Origin: Lantana camara
Taxonomy: Eukaryota > Streptophyta > Magnoliopsida > Lamiales > Verbenaceae
NCBI GenBank assembly: GCA_037501455.1
Contig: CM074856.1
Coordinates: 91,338,001-91,402,000, forward strand
DNA length: 64,000 nt
Reading direction: 5' to 3'
Part shown: positions 37,591-49,767 of the stretch, in pieces
How the letters are laid out: each line of letters begins with the position of its first letter
Numbering within the stretch: the first letter of the stretch is position 1
Program-made: the position numbers and the translations under genes
The notes under the pieces: generated by a model
Told to the model about the DNA's origin: nothing
Seen by the model: the letters and a program-made list of their open reading frames with translations, nothing else
Database searches by the model: none

Positions 37591-39339
37591 TGTAGCACCC
37601 GAGCGTAAGGTACCACATCCCCCGCACCGAGACCCGACCCGTATATGAAATGGAAGTCCATACACGTGCCGAATCCGCGGCGAACGGGGACACAACACAC
37701 ACGCTATGCTAGGCGGGACTAACCCTTGAACCAATCAGTGCAGGAATCATAAAATCAGAGCTAAAATAGAATGCGGAAGCAAGAACTACATAACATGTAT
37801 ACAATGAGCTAACAAGCTCCAAAAATAGATATACAAAAGCATTCCTTAATCAACGGCGCTCATGGCCTACAAAAATCATAACGCTCCAAACTAAAATTAT
37901 AATCATAAGCAAAATATCAACAAGAGTATGAATATGAGACAAAAGGAAGTGCTAAACACGAATGCACGACCTAGACGACTTGTATTCCCGCCTAGCACTC
38001 CTATACCTGCACAAAACAGCTGAAAAACAACCGGGTTCAGTCTAAAAGAGACTGGTGGGTATAAAATCGGGGCATAAGATATATAATATCGCATAAATTA
38101 AACACATACATGCAAGCCCTAATCCCGTGTGAAGTTTGAAAGGAATTTACCAAGTGGTTAAAACAATAGAAAACATCAACGGGATTACGACGTTCATATT
38201 CATTCATAATTGTTCATAAGGGTTTAAGCTCGGCGAGTGAGCGTGCACAATCTCCAACCTTCTCCTCGTGTAATCATATCATAATTATTGGTTATCACAC
38301 ATATCTTTCGTGCACATACAAAAATGATCATAATCATACATATACACCTTCTTCCTCCGGGTGGTGGACAAGTTAGCTAGACCTGACCACCGATACATAC
38401 ATAGGCCAATGGGGGTACATGAATCCCCCAAGGGCACGCAGCTCCCATTCCCCGCTAAACCTCCTAGCGAGGGCCGGTATCACCGTAGTTTGGTTGGAAC
38501 TAGTATATGGGATCCCCGTCAGCCCTTGCTTCCTCGGTTAGCCACATATACTAAGTCCCAGGGCCCGTGAACATATCATCCATACAATCTCGCCAAAACA
38601 TAAGGTAGGGTTTCATAATTAAAAAGGGGTCATACGTTTGAAATCATTTACTCAAAATGACTCGATTTATATAAATATATTCTTTTGGCTTAAAACTTTG
38701 CACATAAAGGATTTATAGGGTTGTTTTAACTAATAGAAGAAAAACCCACCTTTACCAAAGCAAAATAAAAGCACAAGCGTCTCAAGGCTCGCCCGCGTCT
38801 CTGACCAAACCCGAATCTGTTCAAAAGAAAAGGTATGAGACGCAATGACCACATATGACGCTCGACAATGAAGTGCATATGACATGAATGCTTAAATGAT
38901 CATATTATATCATAAAAATGTTCATGTGCACGATTAATAAATTTAAAACATATAATTCAAATCATTCATTCATATGTTTCATTTGATTTCATAATTTCAT
39001 AAATTCATACCATTCATATAATCTTCATAAATTCATATAAATTCCATAAATTCATAACATTCATTCAATTTCATAAATTCATAAATTCATATAAGTTTCA
39101 TAAATTCATAAGTTCATATATATTTTATAAATTCATAACGTTCATAATATTCATATTGCATATCAATTAATCTAAAATCCATTTAAGATGCATAACACAT
39201 ATTATTCAAATTCAAATTTAGGAATAAAATAAATAAAACGTTCAATCAAAAGTCAGTCGAATAAATACGCGAAATAGAAATCAATTAATTTCTAGAATTG
39301 AATTAAATCGAATAATAATTAAAATACATAATAAATATA

Positions 39340-39665
39340 CATATAATATAATATAATATAATATAATATAATATATATATAAATATACAATATATATACT
39401 ATATACATACTCACACGTACTCACACACACATGCATGCAATATATATAATATATCACATGCATAAATATATATACTATATAATATACACAAACATGCATG
39501 CAACAAATACTATACTCTAACCATGCATGCATTATAACACAAGCACACACCTTACATATATATATACACAGCCATGCATACACACGCACACATATAACAC
39601 AAACCATGCATATATATATTTATAATGTAAATATTCATGCATGCAATTCAAATAATAACCATGCA
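39340..39665. promoter_or_regulatory. RY-motif (CATGCATGCA) cluster and (ATAAT)n in M1 LTR
   Basis: CATGCATGCA occurs at 39430, 39493, 39522 and 39636, with further CATGCA cores nearby. CATGCA is the RY element bound by seed-type B3 factors (ABI3/FUS3/LEC2 family). An (ATAAT)n run precedes it at about 39340-39372. A regulatory role is inferred. Confidence 0.45.
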
Positions 39666-39796
39666 CACACACAATCTGTACACTAACATAATCACAGCAG
39701 CAACAGTCTAACATGCAGGGAAGAAGACGCAGGAACAGCAGCAGTACAGTCCCAGAAACGCAGCAAGGAAGACGCAGCAACAGTTTGGAGAAAATG

Positions 39797-39920
39797 GGGT
39801 GACACCCCCGTGTCACCCTTAAAGCCTGGACCGAGACACGCCCGTGTCTCGGTACAGAAGTCCCAGGCTTTGCTGCACCCCCGTTCCTCGCTGGAACGGG
39901 CAGAACAGCACGCCCGTGAC
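39797..39920. repeat. Palindrome array in M1 LTR copy 1
   Basis: GGGTGACAC/GTGTCACCC arms around CCCC (39797-39818); CCGAGACACG/CGTGTCTCGG arms around CC (39831-39852); CCCGTTCC/GGAACGGG arms (39880-39900); and a CACGCCCGTG core near 39910. The arms differ between units but the CG-rich centre is common to the first two. Confidence 0.85.
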
Positions 39921-41592
39921 GTGCAGCAGCAGTAGCTCCCTCGGTTGACAGAAATGGCGCAGAAACAGAGCATGAAAAGGGCAGCCATGTACGAGCAAGA
40001 AAGGCAACATTACAAGGCACAATTTGCTGCAACCACTCAACCATAATACATGCTACTAAGCCACGAATTGGACAGCAAAAAGAAGGAAGAAGAACAGCAG
40101 TTTTGACAGCAAGTTTTCTGCGTGAAAACAGGGCAAAAGCTCGAAGAAAACAGGGCATGATCGAATTCACTCCTTCTCCAATCATTCAACTCAGTTAAGG
40201 CCAACCAAGAAGCAGCAAAACACATATATTCATCAAGTAAATCAATTCCCAACAAGTTCAAACAAGAAGGGAAGCATACGTGACATATACGTGGGATTTT
40301 CTCAAAATTTCATAAGTGATATCTCTTATATATCTCAACAAACATGAAATCAAAGATCATAAATGTTATGAGGGAGTCAAAACAATTAATATCAGGCTTG
40401 GAATCGATTAAAACCATAAAGAAACGAAGAAGATCAAGAATTTGTACAAAAACTCCATTTTCGGGAAAAATGTCCAGAAATGAGAAAACCATGCTCAACT
40501 TCATGAATGAAAAGATGGAAATGATCAGAATTAATCATACAATACAACCCTAAGCTTACCTTGATGATTGGTTGAAGTTTGGATGAGAATCGAACTCCAA
40601 AATCTCCAAATGGTGAAGGGTTACGGGACTGGACTGAGAGCAGTAGCTTTTGCTGCGTTTTTGGGGATGGTATGAGGGTTATCTCGGTTAAAGCTTGAAA
40701 TATCTAGATAAGTGGTTGAGTTAGGGTTTAAATGAATCAAACTATGGTTAATTTGGGTGTGGTTTGGCCAAGTTATGGCTGAATTAGTGCAATAAGGTCA
40801 TGTAAGTCTCCGTTTCGTTTTTCGGTTGGATTTCGGAGTTTCAAATGAATTAGGAAAAATGTAAGGTTGAGTTTACTAAACTCGAATTTTCGTTACGAGT
40901 TCAGCGAAGTTGACGGAACTCGAATCCGAGTTCCCGAGCTCAAGATATTAAATTCGGAACCAAGAGTACGCTAAGTGCTCGTTTTGGTTCCTCGAAACAA
41001 ATTAAATTCGTTAACTAATCAAATGAATTCGAAAATGTAAATTGAGTATAGAATCATGTTCATAACACATATATGTACAACATATTACAAATTCGTACCA
41101 ATTTGATATCATTTCATAAGAGAACGAAGCACAAAATTAATAACATGCACATTTTATGGAATTCATGCATAATACATTAAAATTCCATGAAAAATTATAG
41201 TTCAAATTTCATGCAATCCATGCAGGAATTAAAATTCCCATGCAAAACATATAATCTCATGCATGAATAAAATTCTCATGCAAAAATACATTAATCCCAC
41301 GTATAATATATATATATAAGTAATTAATTAAAACATGATTAATTAACATAACATATAATTAGTATAGTCATTAAATCAATAATTAGATAATTAAACATAT
41401 ACGCATATATATATAATACGAAATACATATATATATAATTAATAATATTAGAATGAAATATTATAATATAATATAATAAAATAATAACAATTATAATAAA
41501 ATTAAATATAAAAACACGTAAAAACAATTAATTCGCGCAATTAGGTAAACACATACGTCCTACCTTTACGTCCGAAAAGTCGGGGCGTTACA

Positions 41593-41627
41593 ATCTCTCC
41601 CCCTTAAAAGAATCCGTCCTCGGATTC
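41593..41627 (-). promoter_or_regulatory. PPT and PPT-proximal hairpin (M1 unit 1)
   Basis: On the minus strand, GAATCC-GAGGAC-GGATTC (41610-41627) precedes TTAAGGGGGAGAGAT (41593-41607) and the LTR. Here the hairpin overlaps the last codons of the pol remnant. Confidence 0.85.
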
Positions 41628-41730
41628 ACTGCTCGCTCGAAACAACTGAAGGTGAAATCCTTTCATCTTATCCTTCGTCTCCCACGTAGTCTCTTCGGTT
41701 TTTGCACTTCTCCAAAATCTCATATGGTCC
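41628..41730 (-). pseudogene. Chromodomain remnant at pol C-terminus (M1 unit 1)
   Basis: A minus-strand frame reads EETTWETKDKMKGFHLQLF, matching the end of the chromodomain at the integrase C-terminus of Tekay/Del-type gypsy elements. The upstream part of the domain is missing or out of frame. It marks M1 as a chromovirus, a group thought to target heterochromatin through this domain. Confidence 0.6.
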
Positions 41731-41743
41731 CATATACCGAGGG

Positions 41744-42240
41744 TTAAATTTTCCTTCTTTTCCCCTCTTTTAATTCCCTCTTGTTTGGTCCAACTCTATT
41801 CCTCCAAATCAACGAACAACGGTGATCGACATATACGTCCATAAAGAGCTTCATAAGGGCCATTTCAATCGTAGCTTGATAGCTATTATAGTAAGAAAAT
41901 TCGATCAACGGCAACTGATCATTCCACGAGCTTTGAAAGTCCAATGCACATGCTCTCAATAGATCCTCCATATACGTAATCAACCTTTCTGATTGTCTGT
42001 CGGTCTGAGGATGGAAAGCTGTGCTGAATTGAAGCCTTATTCCCAAATACTTCTGCAATTCTTGCCATAACCTTGAAATAAATCTGGGATCCCGATCCGA
42101 GACAATATTAACAGGTACACCATGAAGCCTAACAATCTCATCATTGTATCTCTTAGCCAACTTATTCAGTTATCAGACATTCTGATTGTAAGAAAATGAG
42201 CGGATTTCGTCCACCTGTCCACGATAACCCAAATCCCATC
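41744..42240 (-). pseudogene. Gypsy integrase fragment (M1 unit 1)
   Basis: Starts at WDGIWVIVDR near 42240, shifts frame near 42170, then continues as a 138-codon frame (41744-42160). It contains VSDRDPRFIS with the second catalytic Asp, FHPQTDRQSE with the catalytic Glu, and LRACALDF. The zinc finger and the first catalytic Asp, normally upstream of this start, are absent, so it cannot be an active integrase. It is a remnant of the enzyme that inserts element DNA into the host chromosome. Confidence 0.85.
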
Positions 42241-42421
42241 AATAGAATTGCTTCAATAAAACCTCAACACCTTCTTTCAGGGTAGCTCTTCTACCTTCCT
42301 TGTAGTTCCACATTTCTGAAATAATGTAACGTCCCCTCGGGTTGTATTCGTTTACCTCAAACAGAGCTGATGTCACAGCTTCGAAAATTCCCTTACCGTA
42401 ATTCTCCTTCAGGTCTCTCAC
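42239..42421 (-). other. Pol spacer frame, unassigned (M1 unit 1)
   Basis: A 60-codon frame (starts MRDLKENYGKG) between the RNase H and integrase remnants. Placed where the RNase H-integrase linker would be, but I recognise no motif. Confidence 0.35.
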
Positions 42422-42657
42422 CTTTCATCGTCTTCATTTATTACTGCCTGTTCTCTGCCATTAATTTTAACCACTTCCTTGTTTCTAAATGCCTTGAGCC
42501 GCAAATCCACTGTATTTAATATTTCCAAGTCCCCTTCATTACCCAAAGCAAAGATCACTGTCACTAATTCCGAATCGTGAGTGGGGTAGTTCTGTTCATG
42601 CTCTTTCAGTTTCCTTGAGGCATAGGCGATCACTCTTCCATTTGCATCGACACACAT
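42418..42657 (-). pseudogene. Gypsy RNase H fragment (M1 unit 1)
   Basis: A 79-codon frame starting [20 protein letters not shown] and then [16 protein letters not shown], the standard gypsy RNase H segment that contributes the conserved Glu/Asp region. The domain would normally degrade the RNA strand of the RNA-DNA hybrid. It is truncated at both sides by frame breaks. Confidence 0.85.
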
Positions 42658-42739
42658 CCCAAACTTCCTTTTGAGGCGTCCGTAAAAACTGTATATCTTT
42701 CTGTAACTTCGGGAAGTGCTACTACAGGAGCGGTGGTCA

Positions 42740-43033
42740 ACTTTTCTTTTAAAAGTTGAAAGCTATCCTCATGCCTCGTCCCACTCAAACTTAACCATCT
42801 TCCTAGTCAATCGGGTTAAAGGAGCTGTAATCTTCGAAAATCCTGTACAAAGCTTCGATAGTAATCTGCCAAACCCCAGAAACGCTACCTGATCAATCCA
42901 AAACTCGCTTTTACTAAACTTAGCATACAATCCGATGCTCTCTTAAAGTCTCCAACAAAATTCTGAGGTGCCTTGCATGATCCTCTGGAGTTCTCGAATA
43001 AACCCAAATGTCATCGAAGAAGATTACCACAAC
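42740..43033 (-). pseudogene. Reverse transcriptase fragment (M1 unit 1)
   Basis: Directly after the gag-protease stop and in the same frame, the minus strand reads VVVIFFDDIWVYSR, the catalytic-Asp motif (usually FIDDILVYS). HARHLRILLETLRE follows, then a frameshift and F..LGF, and then a jump to LADYYRSFVQDFR from the connection domain. The fingers and half of the palm before this motif are missing, as is a stretch between the two pieces, so the enzyme is dead. The stop codon sits at the deletion junction. Confidence 0.8.
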
Positions 43034-44413
43034 TTATCCTTCCATCAGAACTGAACACTCCCGAACCAACTGATCTGTCTGAAGACTACCACCCAGTGGC
43101 GAACTCACCAAACAACAAGAAGAAAAGCAAATAACAGGCAAGCACAGAATAGCAACTAAGTCACAAGGAATAAAGAAATGCGTAACACTCGAATCAAAAA
43201 GTGCATGAAAGAGTGCATGAATGCTCATGTTATGTATGCATAGGGTACCTTCTACCGCTGCTGGGGGATCGATCTCTGCATCTTGCTCTTCACCTTCAAG
43301 GGCGTAAGCACGAGCCTGGATCATTGGCCTTTGAACTCCCTTTTTAAATCCCGGAGTCTTGTCGGGGCATATATCCGCCCTATGATCAGCTTTTCCACAT
43401 ATTAAGCATAAACCCAACCTCTTCCAGCAGTTGTGATAGTTGTGAGTTGGCCCTCCACAATATGTGCATGGTGGCTTGGAGAATCGTGCTTCATTCGGAC
43501 CTTGTCGATCCCTTGTTGGTGCAGGCAAAGCTTTGAGAGCCGGTGGAGTTTGTCCTCCCATTCTTGGCTTCTTAAATGGAATCTTAGGAGGGGAAGTAGC
43601 TTGAACCATAGGTCGCTTTCCCGAACTTGTTTCAGAACCTCGCTCCATCAGTGGCCTAAAAATCGGATCTTTCTTCTTATACTCCTCTTCTTGAACTAGA
43701 GCCCTCTGTACCGTATCGGCAAAAGACTCAAAATTGTGACCTGCTTGACCGTGTCTCAAATCCTGTCTTAATCCCGCAATAAATTTCCTTGACTTTCTCT
43801 TCTCATCCCGGGTGACGTGAGGAGCATATTTCCCGAGTCTATTGAATACGGCGAGGTATTGAGTCACCGTACGAGCCCCTTGCTTTAATTCCATAAACTC
43901 TTGCTCCTTCCTCTCTCTTACCACTTCCGGTATAAAGCATTCTCTGAATTCTCTTTTAAAGACCTCCCAAGTCACTTCCTCTTCATCCACTTCAAGTTTC
44001 TCTCTAGTTCGTTCCCACCATTCATACGCATCTCCATCCAATTGGAATATAGCAAATTGGGCCTTCTCATGCGTGGTGAATTGTCGGACCCCAAATATCC
44101 TCTCTAGTCGAATCAACCAACCCTCCGAGATCGAATCGTCGATAGAACCAGAAAATCGAGGGGGGTTGTAACTCAGAAACACCTCATGAGGATCTCTATT
44201 GTTATGGTTTAGTGGAGGAGCTTGTTGTCCTACTGGTTGTGGTGGGGGAGCTTGAGCCCTTCTATGCTCAACGTAGTTGAAAACCGCTTCCATGAAATTC
44301 CCCATATCCATCGGTGGTGCTTGTGGTTGAGGTGGAGGCGTAGGGGATCGATCATGATGACGACGGCGCCCTGGAGATCTCTCACGATGTCTACGTGGAG
44401 GCATCCTGTTCAA
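43034..44413 (-). CDS. Gag-protease polyprotein of gypsy element (M1 unit 1)
   Basis: A 459-codon open frame. In order: a basic, Pro-rich N-terminus (RRHRERSPGRRRHH, residues 6-20); the retrotransposon gag domain (about 85-240, with the WWERTREK and RKFIAGLRQDLRH-type segments); and two CX2CX4HX4C zinc knuckles, CTYCGGPTHNYHNC and CLICGKADHRADIC (about 325-360), for RNA binding in the virus-like particle. Next is an aspartic-protease start with FDSSVTHFFI, where the family has DSG, so the active site looks altered. The frame ends at SVLMEG where a deletion joins it to the RT remnant. Start chosen at the first Met; Met4 is also possible. Gag itself looks intact and might still make particles. 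Confidence 0.85.
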   Translation of the reverse strand: MNRMPPRRHRERSPGRRRHHDRSPTPPPQPQAPPMDMGNFMEAVFNYVEHRRAQAPPPQPVGQQAPPLNHNNRDPHEVFLSYNPPRFSGSIDDSISEGWLIRLERIFGVRQFTTHEKAQFAIFQLDGDAYEWWERTREKLEVDEEEVTWEVFKREFRECFIPEVVRERKEQEFMELKQGARTVTQYLAVFNRLGKYAPHVTRDEKRKSRKFIAGLRQDLRHGQAGHNFESFADTVQRALVQEEEYKKKDPIFRPLMERGSETSSGKRPMVQATSPPKIPFKKPRMGGQTPPALKALPAPTRDRQGPNEARFSKPPCTYCGGPTHNYHNCWKRLGLCLICGKADHRADICPDKTPGFKKGVQRPMIQARAYALEGEEQDAEIDPPAAVEGTLCIHNMSIHALFHALFDSSVTHFFIPCDLVAILCLPVICFSSCCLVSSPLGGSLQTDQLVRECSVLMEG

Positions 44414-44581
44414 GAAACACTAATATGCATGCTATCTTTAGTCCATGCATGCAAGTGCAATTAATTCAATCAAAATTCAGGATTTAGAGCACACAAGCAC
44501 GTAAACAATGCATATGCAACACATTGACAAGTTGTTCCTAAAGCCGAACGACCTAACTGACTCAACACGACACTAGAGCCC

Positions 44582-44610
44582 GGGTTTTGCAACCCTAAGC
44601 TCTGATACCA
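44582..44610 (-). promoter_or_regulatory. PBS and leader hairpin (M1 unit 1)
   Basis: The minus strand reads TGGTATCAGAGC (44599-44610), eight bases from the LTR, then GGGTT-GCAA-AACCC (44582-44595). Compared with P1 (CGGTT/AACCG), the outer pair is C-G there and G-C here, a compensatory difference. Confidence 0.85.
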
Positions 44611-44618
44611 CTTAAGGA

Positions 44619-47600
44619 TGTAGCACCCGAGCGTAAGGTACCACATCCCCCGCACCGAGACCCGACCCGTATATGAAATGGAAGTCCATACACGTGCCGA
44701 ATCCGCGGCGAACGGGGACACAACACACACGCTATGCTAGGCGGGACTAACCCTTGAACCAATCAGTGCAGGAATCATAAAATCAGAGCTAAAATAGAAT
44801 GCGGAAGCAAGAACTACATAACATGTATACAATGAGCTAACAAGCTCCAAAAATAGATATACAAAAGCATTCCTTAATCAACGGCGCTCATGGCCTACAA
44901 AAATCATAACGCTCCAAACTAAAATTATAATCATAAGCAAAATATCAACAAGAGTATGAATATGAGACAAAAGGAAGTGCTAAACACGAATGCACGACCT
45001 AGACGACTTGTATTCCCGCCTAGCACTCCTATACCTGCACAAAACAGCTGAAAAACAACCGGGTTCAGTCTAAAAGAGACTGGTGGGTATAAAATCGGGG
45101 CATAAGATATATAATATCGCATAAATTAAACACATACATGCAAGCCCTAATCCCGTGTGAAGTTTGAAAGGAATTTACCAAGTGGTTAAAACAATAGAAA
45201 ACATCAACGGGATTACGACGTTCATATTCATTCATAATTGTTCATAAGGGTTTAAGCTCGGCGAGTGAGCGTGCACAATCTCCAACCTTCTCCTCGTGTA
45301 ATCATATCATAATTATTGGTTATCACACATATCTTTCGTGCACATACAAAAATGATCATAATCATACATATACACCTTCTTCCTCCGGGTGGTGGACAAG
45401 TTAGCTAGACCTGACCACCGATACATACATAGGCCAATGGGGGTACATGAATCCCCCAAGGGCACGCAGCTCCCATTCCCCGCTAAACCTCCTAGCGAGG
45501 GCCGGTATCACCGTAGTTTGGTTGGAACTAGTATATGGGATCCCCGTCAGCCCTTGCTTCCTCGGTTAGCCACATATACTAAGTCCCAGGGCCCGTGAAC
45601 ATATCATCCATACAATCTCGCCAAAACATAAGGTAGGGTTTCATAATTAAAAAGGGGTCATACGTTTGAAATCATTTACTCAAAATGACTCGATTTATAT
45701 AAATATATTCTTTTGGCTTAAAACTTTGCACATAAAGGATTTATAGGGTTGTTTTAACTAATAGAAGAAAAACCCACCTTTACCAAAGCAAAATAAAAGC
45801 ACAAGCGTCTCAAGGCTCGCCCGCGTCTCTGACCAAACCCGAATCTGTTCAAAAGAAAAGGTATGAGACGCAATGACCACATATGACGCTCGGCAATGAA
45901 GTGCATATGACATGAATGCTTAAATGATCATATTATATCATAAAAATGTTCATGTGCACGATTAATAAATTTAAAACATATAATTCAAATCATTCATTCA
46001 TATGTTTCATTTGATTTCATAATTTCATAAATTCATACCATTCATATAATCTTCATAAATTCATATAAATTCCATAAATTCATAACATTCATTCAATTTC
46101 ATAAATTCATAAATTCATATAAGTTTCATAAATTCATAAGTTCATATATATTTTATAAATTCATAACGTTCATAATATTCATATTGCATATCAATTAATC
46201 TAAAATCCATTTAAGATGCATAACACATATTATTCAAATTCAAATTTAGGAATAAAATAAATAAAACGTTCAATCAAAAGTCAGTCGAATAAATACGCGA
46301 AATAGAAATCAATTAATTTCTAGAATTGAATTAAATCGAATAATAATTAAAATACATAATAAATATACATATAATATAATATAATATAATATAATATAAT
46401 ATATATATAAATATACAATATATATACTATATACATACTCACACGTACTCACACACACATGCATGCAATATATATAATATATCACATGCATAAATATATA
46501 TACTATATAATATACACAAACATGCATGCAACAAATACTATACTCTAACCATGCATGCATTATAACACAAGCACACACCTTACATATATATATACACAGC
46601 CATGCATACACACGCACACATATAACACAAACCATGCATATATATATTTATAATGTAAATATTCATGCATGCAATTCAAATAATAACCATGCACACACAC
46701 AATCTGTACACTAACATAATCACAGCAGCAACAGTCTAACATGCAGGGAAGAAGACGCAGGAACAGCAGCAGTACAGTCCCAGAAACGCAGCAAGGAAGA
46801 CGCAGCAACAGTTTGGAGAAAATGGGGTGACACCCCCGTGTCACCCTTAAAGCCTGGACCGAGACACGCCCGTGTCTCGGTACAGAAGTCCCAGGCTTTG
46901 CTGCACCCCCGTTCCTCGCTGGAACGGGCAGAACAGCACGCCCGTGACGTGCAGCAGCAGTAGCTCCCTCGGTTGACAGAAATGGCGCAGAAACAGAGCA
47001 TGAAAAGGGCAGCCATGTACGAGCAAGAAAGGCAACATTACAAGGCACAATTTGCTGCAACCACTCAACCATAATACATGCTACTAAGCCACGAATTGGA
47101 CAGCAAAAAGAAGGAAGAAGAACAGCAGTTTTGACAGCAAGTTTTCTGCGTGAAAACAGGGCAAAAGCTCGAAGAAAACAGGGCATGATCGAATTCACTC
47201 CTTCTCCAATCATTCAACTCAGTTAAGGCCAACCAAGAAGCAGCAAAACACATATATTCATCAAGTAAATCAATTCCCAACAAGTTCAAACAAGAAGGGA
47301 AGCATACGTGACATATACGTGGGATTTTCTCAAAATTTCATAAGTGATATCTCTTATATATCTCAACAAACATGAAATCAAAGATCATAAATGTTATGAG
47401 GGAGTCAAAACAATTAATATCAGGCTTGGAATCGATTAAAACCATAAAGAAACGAAGAAGATCAAGAATTTGTACAAAAACTCCATTTTCGGGAAAAATG
47501 TCCAGAAATGAGAAAACCATGCTCAACTTCATGAATGAAAAGATGGAAATGATCAGAATTAATCATACAATACAACCCTAAGCTTACCTTGATGATTGGT

Positions 47601-48620
47601 TGAAGTTTGGATGAGAATCGAACTCCAAAATCTCCAAATGGTGAAGGGTTACGGGACTGGACTGAGAGCAGTAGCTTTTGCTGCGTTTTTGGGGATGGTA
47701 TGAGGGTTATCTCGGTTAAAGCTTGAAATATCTAGATAAGTGGTTGAGTTAGGGTTTAAATGAATCAAACTATGGTTAATTTGGGTGTGGTTTGGCCAAG
47801 TTATGGCTGAATTAGTGCAATAAGGTCATGTAAGTCTCCGTTTCGTTTTTCGGTTGGATTTCGGAGTTTCAAATGAATTAGGAAAAATGTAAGGTTGAGT
47901 TTACTAAACTCGAATTTTCGTCACGAGTTCAGCGAAGTTGACGGAACTCGAATCCGAGTTCCCGAGCTCAAGATATTAAATTCGGAACCAAGAGTACGCT
48001 AAGTGCTCGTTTTGGTTCCTCGAAACAAATTAAATTCGTTAACTAATCAAATGAATTCGAAAATGTAAATTGAGTATAGAATCATGTTCATAACACATAT
48101 ATGTACAACATATTACAAATTCGTACCAATTTGATATCATTTCATAAGAGAACGAAGCACAAAATTAATAACATGCACATTTTATGGAATTCATGCATAA
48201 TACATTAAAATTCCATGAAAAATTATAGTTCAAATTTCATGCAATCCATGCAGGAATTAAAATTCCCATGCAAAACATATAATCTCATGCATGAATAAAA
48301 TTCTCATGCAAAAATACATTAATCCCACGTATAATATATATATATAAGTAATTAATTAAAACATGATTAATTAACATAACATATAATTAGTATAGTCATT
48401 AAATCAATAATTAGATAATTAAACATATACGCATATATATATAATACGAAATACATATATATATAATTAATAATATTAGAATGAAATATTATAATATAAT
48501 ATAATAAAATAATAACAATTATAATAAAATTAAATATAAAAACACGTAAAAACAATTAATTCGCGCAATTAGGTAAACACATACGTCCTACCTTTACGTC
48601 CGAAAAGTCGGGGCGTTACA
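44619..48620 (-). repeat. M1 LTR copy 2 (shared between units)
   Basis: 4002 bp, with two differences seen against copy 1. Serves as the 5' LTR of unit 1 and the 3' LTR of unit 2. Palindromes at 46825-46948. Confidence 0.95.
46825..46948. repeat. Palindrome array in M1 LTR copy 2
   Basis: Same units as at 39797-39920, shifted by 7028. Confidence 0.85.
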
Positions 48621-48655
48621 ATCTCTCCCCCTTAAAAGAATCCGTCCTCGGATTC
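48621..48655 (-). promoter_or_regulatory. PPT and PPT-proximal hairpin (M1 unit 2)
   Basis: Copy of 41593-41627, with the same GAATCC/GGATTC hairpin and purine tract. Confidence 0.85.
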
Positions 48656-48758
48656 ACTGCTCGCTCGAAACAACTGAAGGTGAAATCCTTTCATCTTATC
48701 CTTCGTCTCCCACGTAGTCTCTTCGGTTTTTGCACTTCTCCAAAATCTCATATGGTCC
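48656..48758 (-). pseudogene. Chromodomain remnant (M1 unit 2)
   Basis: Second copy of the EETTWETKDKMK-type remnant, as in unit 1. Confidence 0.55.
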
Positions 48759-48771
48759 CATATACCGAGGG

Positions 48772-49268
48772 TTAAATTTTCCTTCTTTTCCCCTCTTTTA
48801 ATTCCCTCTTGTTTGGTCCAACTCTATTCCTCCAAATCAACGAACAACGGTGATCGACATATACGTCCATAAAGAGCTTCATAAGGGCCATTTCAATCGT
48901 AGCTTGATAGCTATTATAGTAAGAAAATTCGATCAACGGCAACTGATCATTCCACGAGCTTTGAAAGTCCAATGCACATGCTCTCAATAGATCCTCCATA
49001 TACGTAATCAACCTTTCTGATTGTCTGTCGGTCTGAGGATGGAAAGCTGTGCTGAATTGAAGCCTTATTCCCAAATACTTCTGCAATTCTTGCCATAACC
49101 TTGAAATAAATCTGGGATCCCGATCCGAGACAATATTAACAGGTACACCATGAAGCCTAACAATCTCATCATTGTATCTCTTAGCCAACTTATTCAGTTA
49201 TCAGACATTCTGATTGTAAGAAAATGAGCGGATTTCGTCCACCTGTCCACGATAACCCAAATCCCATC
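48772..49268 (-). pseudogene. Gypsy integrase fragment (M1 unit 2)
   Basis: Copy of the unit 1 fragment with the same frame break. The 138-codon frame lies at 48772-49188, and the first catalytic Asp is lacking. Confidence 0.85.
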
Positions 49269-49445
49269 AATAGAATTGCTTCAATAAAACCTCAACACCT
49301 TCTTTCAGGGTAGCTCTTCTACCTTCCTTGTAGTTCCACATTTCTGAAATAATGTAACGTCCCCTCGGGTTGTATTCGTTTACCTCAAACAGAGCTGATG
49401 TCACAGCTTCGAAAATTCCCTTACCGTAATTCTCCTTCAGGTCTC

Positions 49446-49685
49446 TCACCTTTCATCGTCTTCATTTATTACTGCCTGTTCTCTGCCATTAATTTTAACC
49501 ACTTCCTTGTTTCTAAATGCCTTGAGCCGCAAATCCACTGTATTTAATATTTCCAAGTCCCCTTCATTACCCAAAGCAAAGATCACTGTCACTAATTCCG
49601 AATCGTGAGTGGGGTAGTTCTGTTCATGCTCTTTCAGTTTCCTTGAGGCATAGGCGATCACTCTTCCATTTGCATCGACACACAT
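49446..49685 (-). pseudogene. Gypsy RNase H fragment (M1 unit 2)
   Basis: Copy of 42418-42657, with the same limits and motifs. Confidence 0.85.
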
Positions 49686-49767
49686 CCCAAACTTCCTTTT
49701 GAGGCGTCCGTAAAAACTGTATATCTTTCTGTAACTTCGGGAAGTGCTACTACAGGAGCGGTGGTCA

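Larger units (their letters stand above)
37591..41592 (-). repeat. M1 LTR copy 1
   Basis: 4002 bp, TGTAGCACCCGAGCG...CGGGGCGTTACA on the plus strand. Contains a CATGCA-rich tract with (ATAAT)n (39340-39665), palindromes (39797-39920) and a TTCATAAATTCATA-rich tract (about 38960-39160). The 217-codon frame at 39532-40185 crosses these repeats and is not credible as a gene. Confidence 0.95.

Noticed and set aside
39532..40185. 217-codon frame on the minus strand (repeated at 46560-47213)
   Set aside because: It runs through the palindrome array and the CATGCA/TA-rich repeats of the M1 LTR and has no recognisable domain. The low stop density follows from repeat composition.
43433..43699. Plus-strand frames opposite gag (also 50461-50727)
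   Set aside because: Antisense shadows of the gag coding sequence with no domain content.
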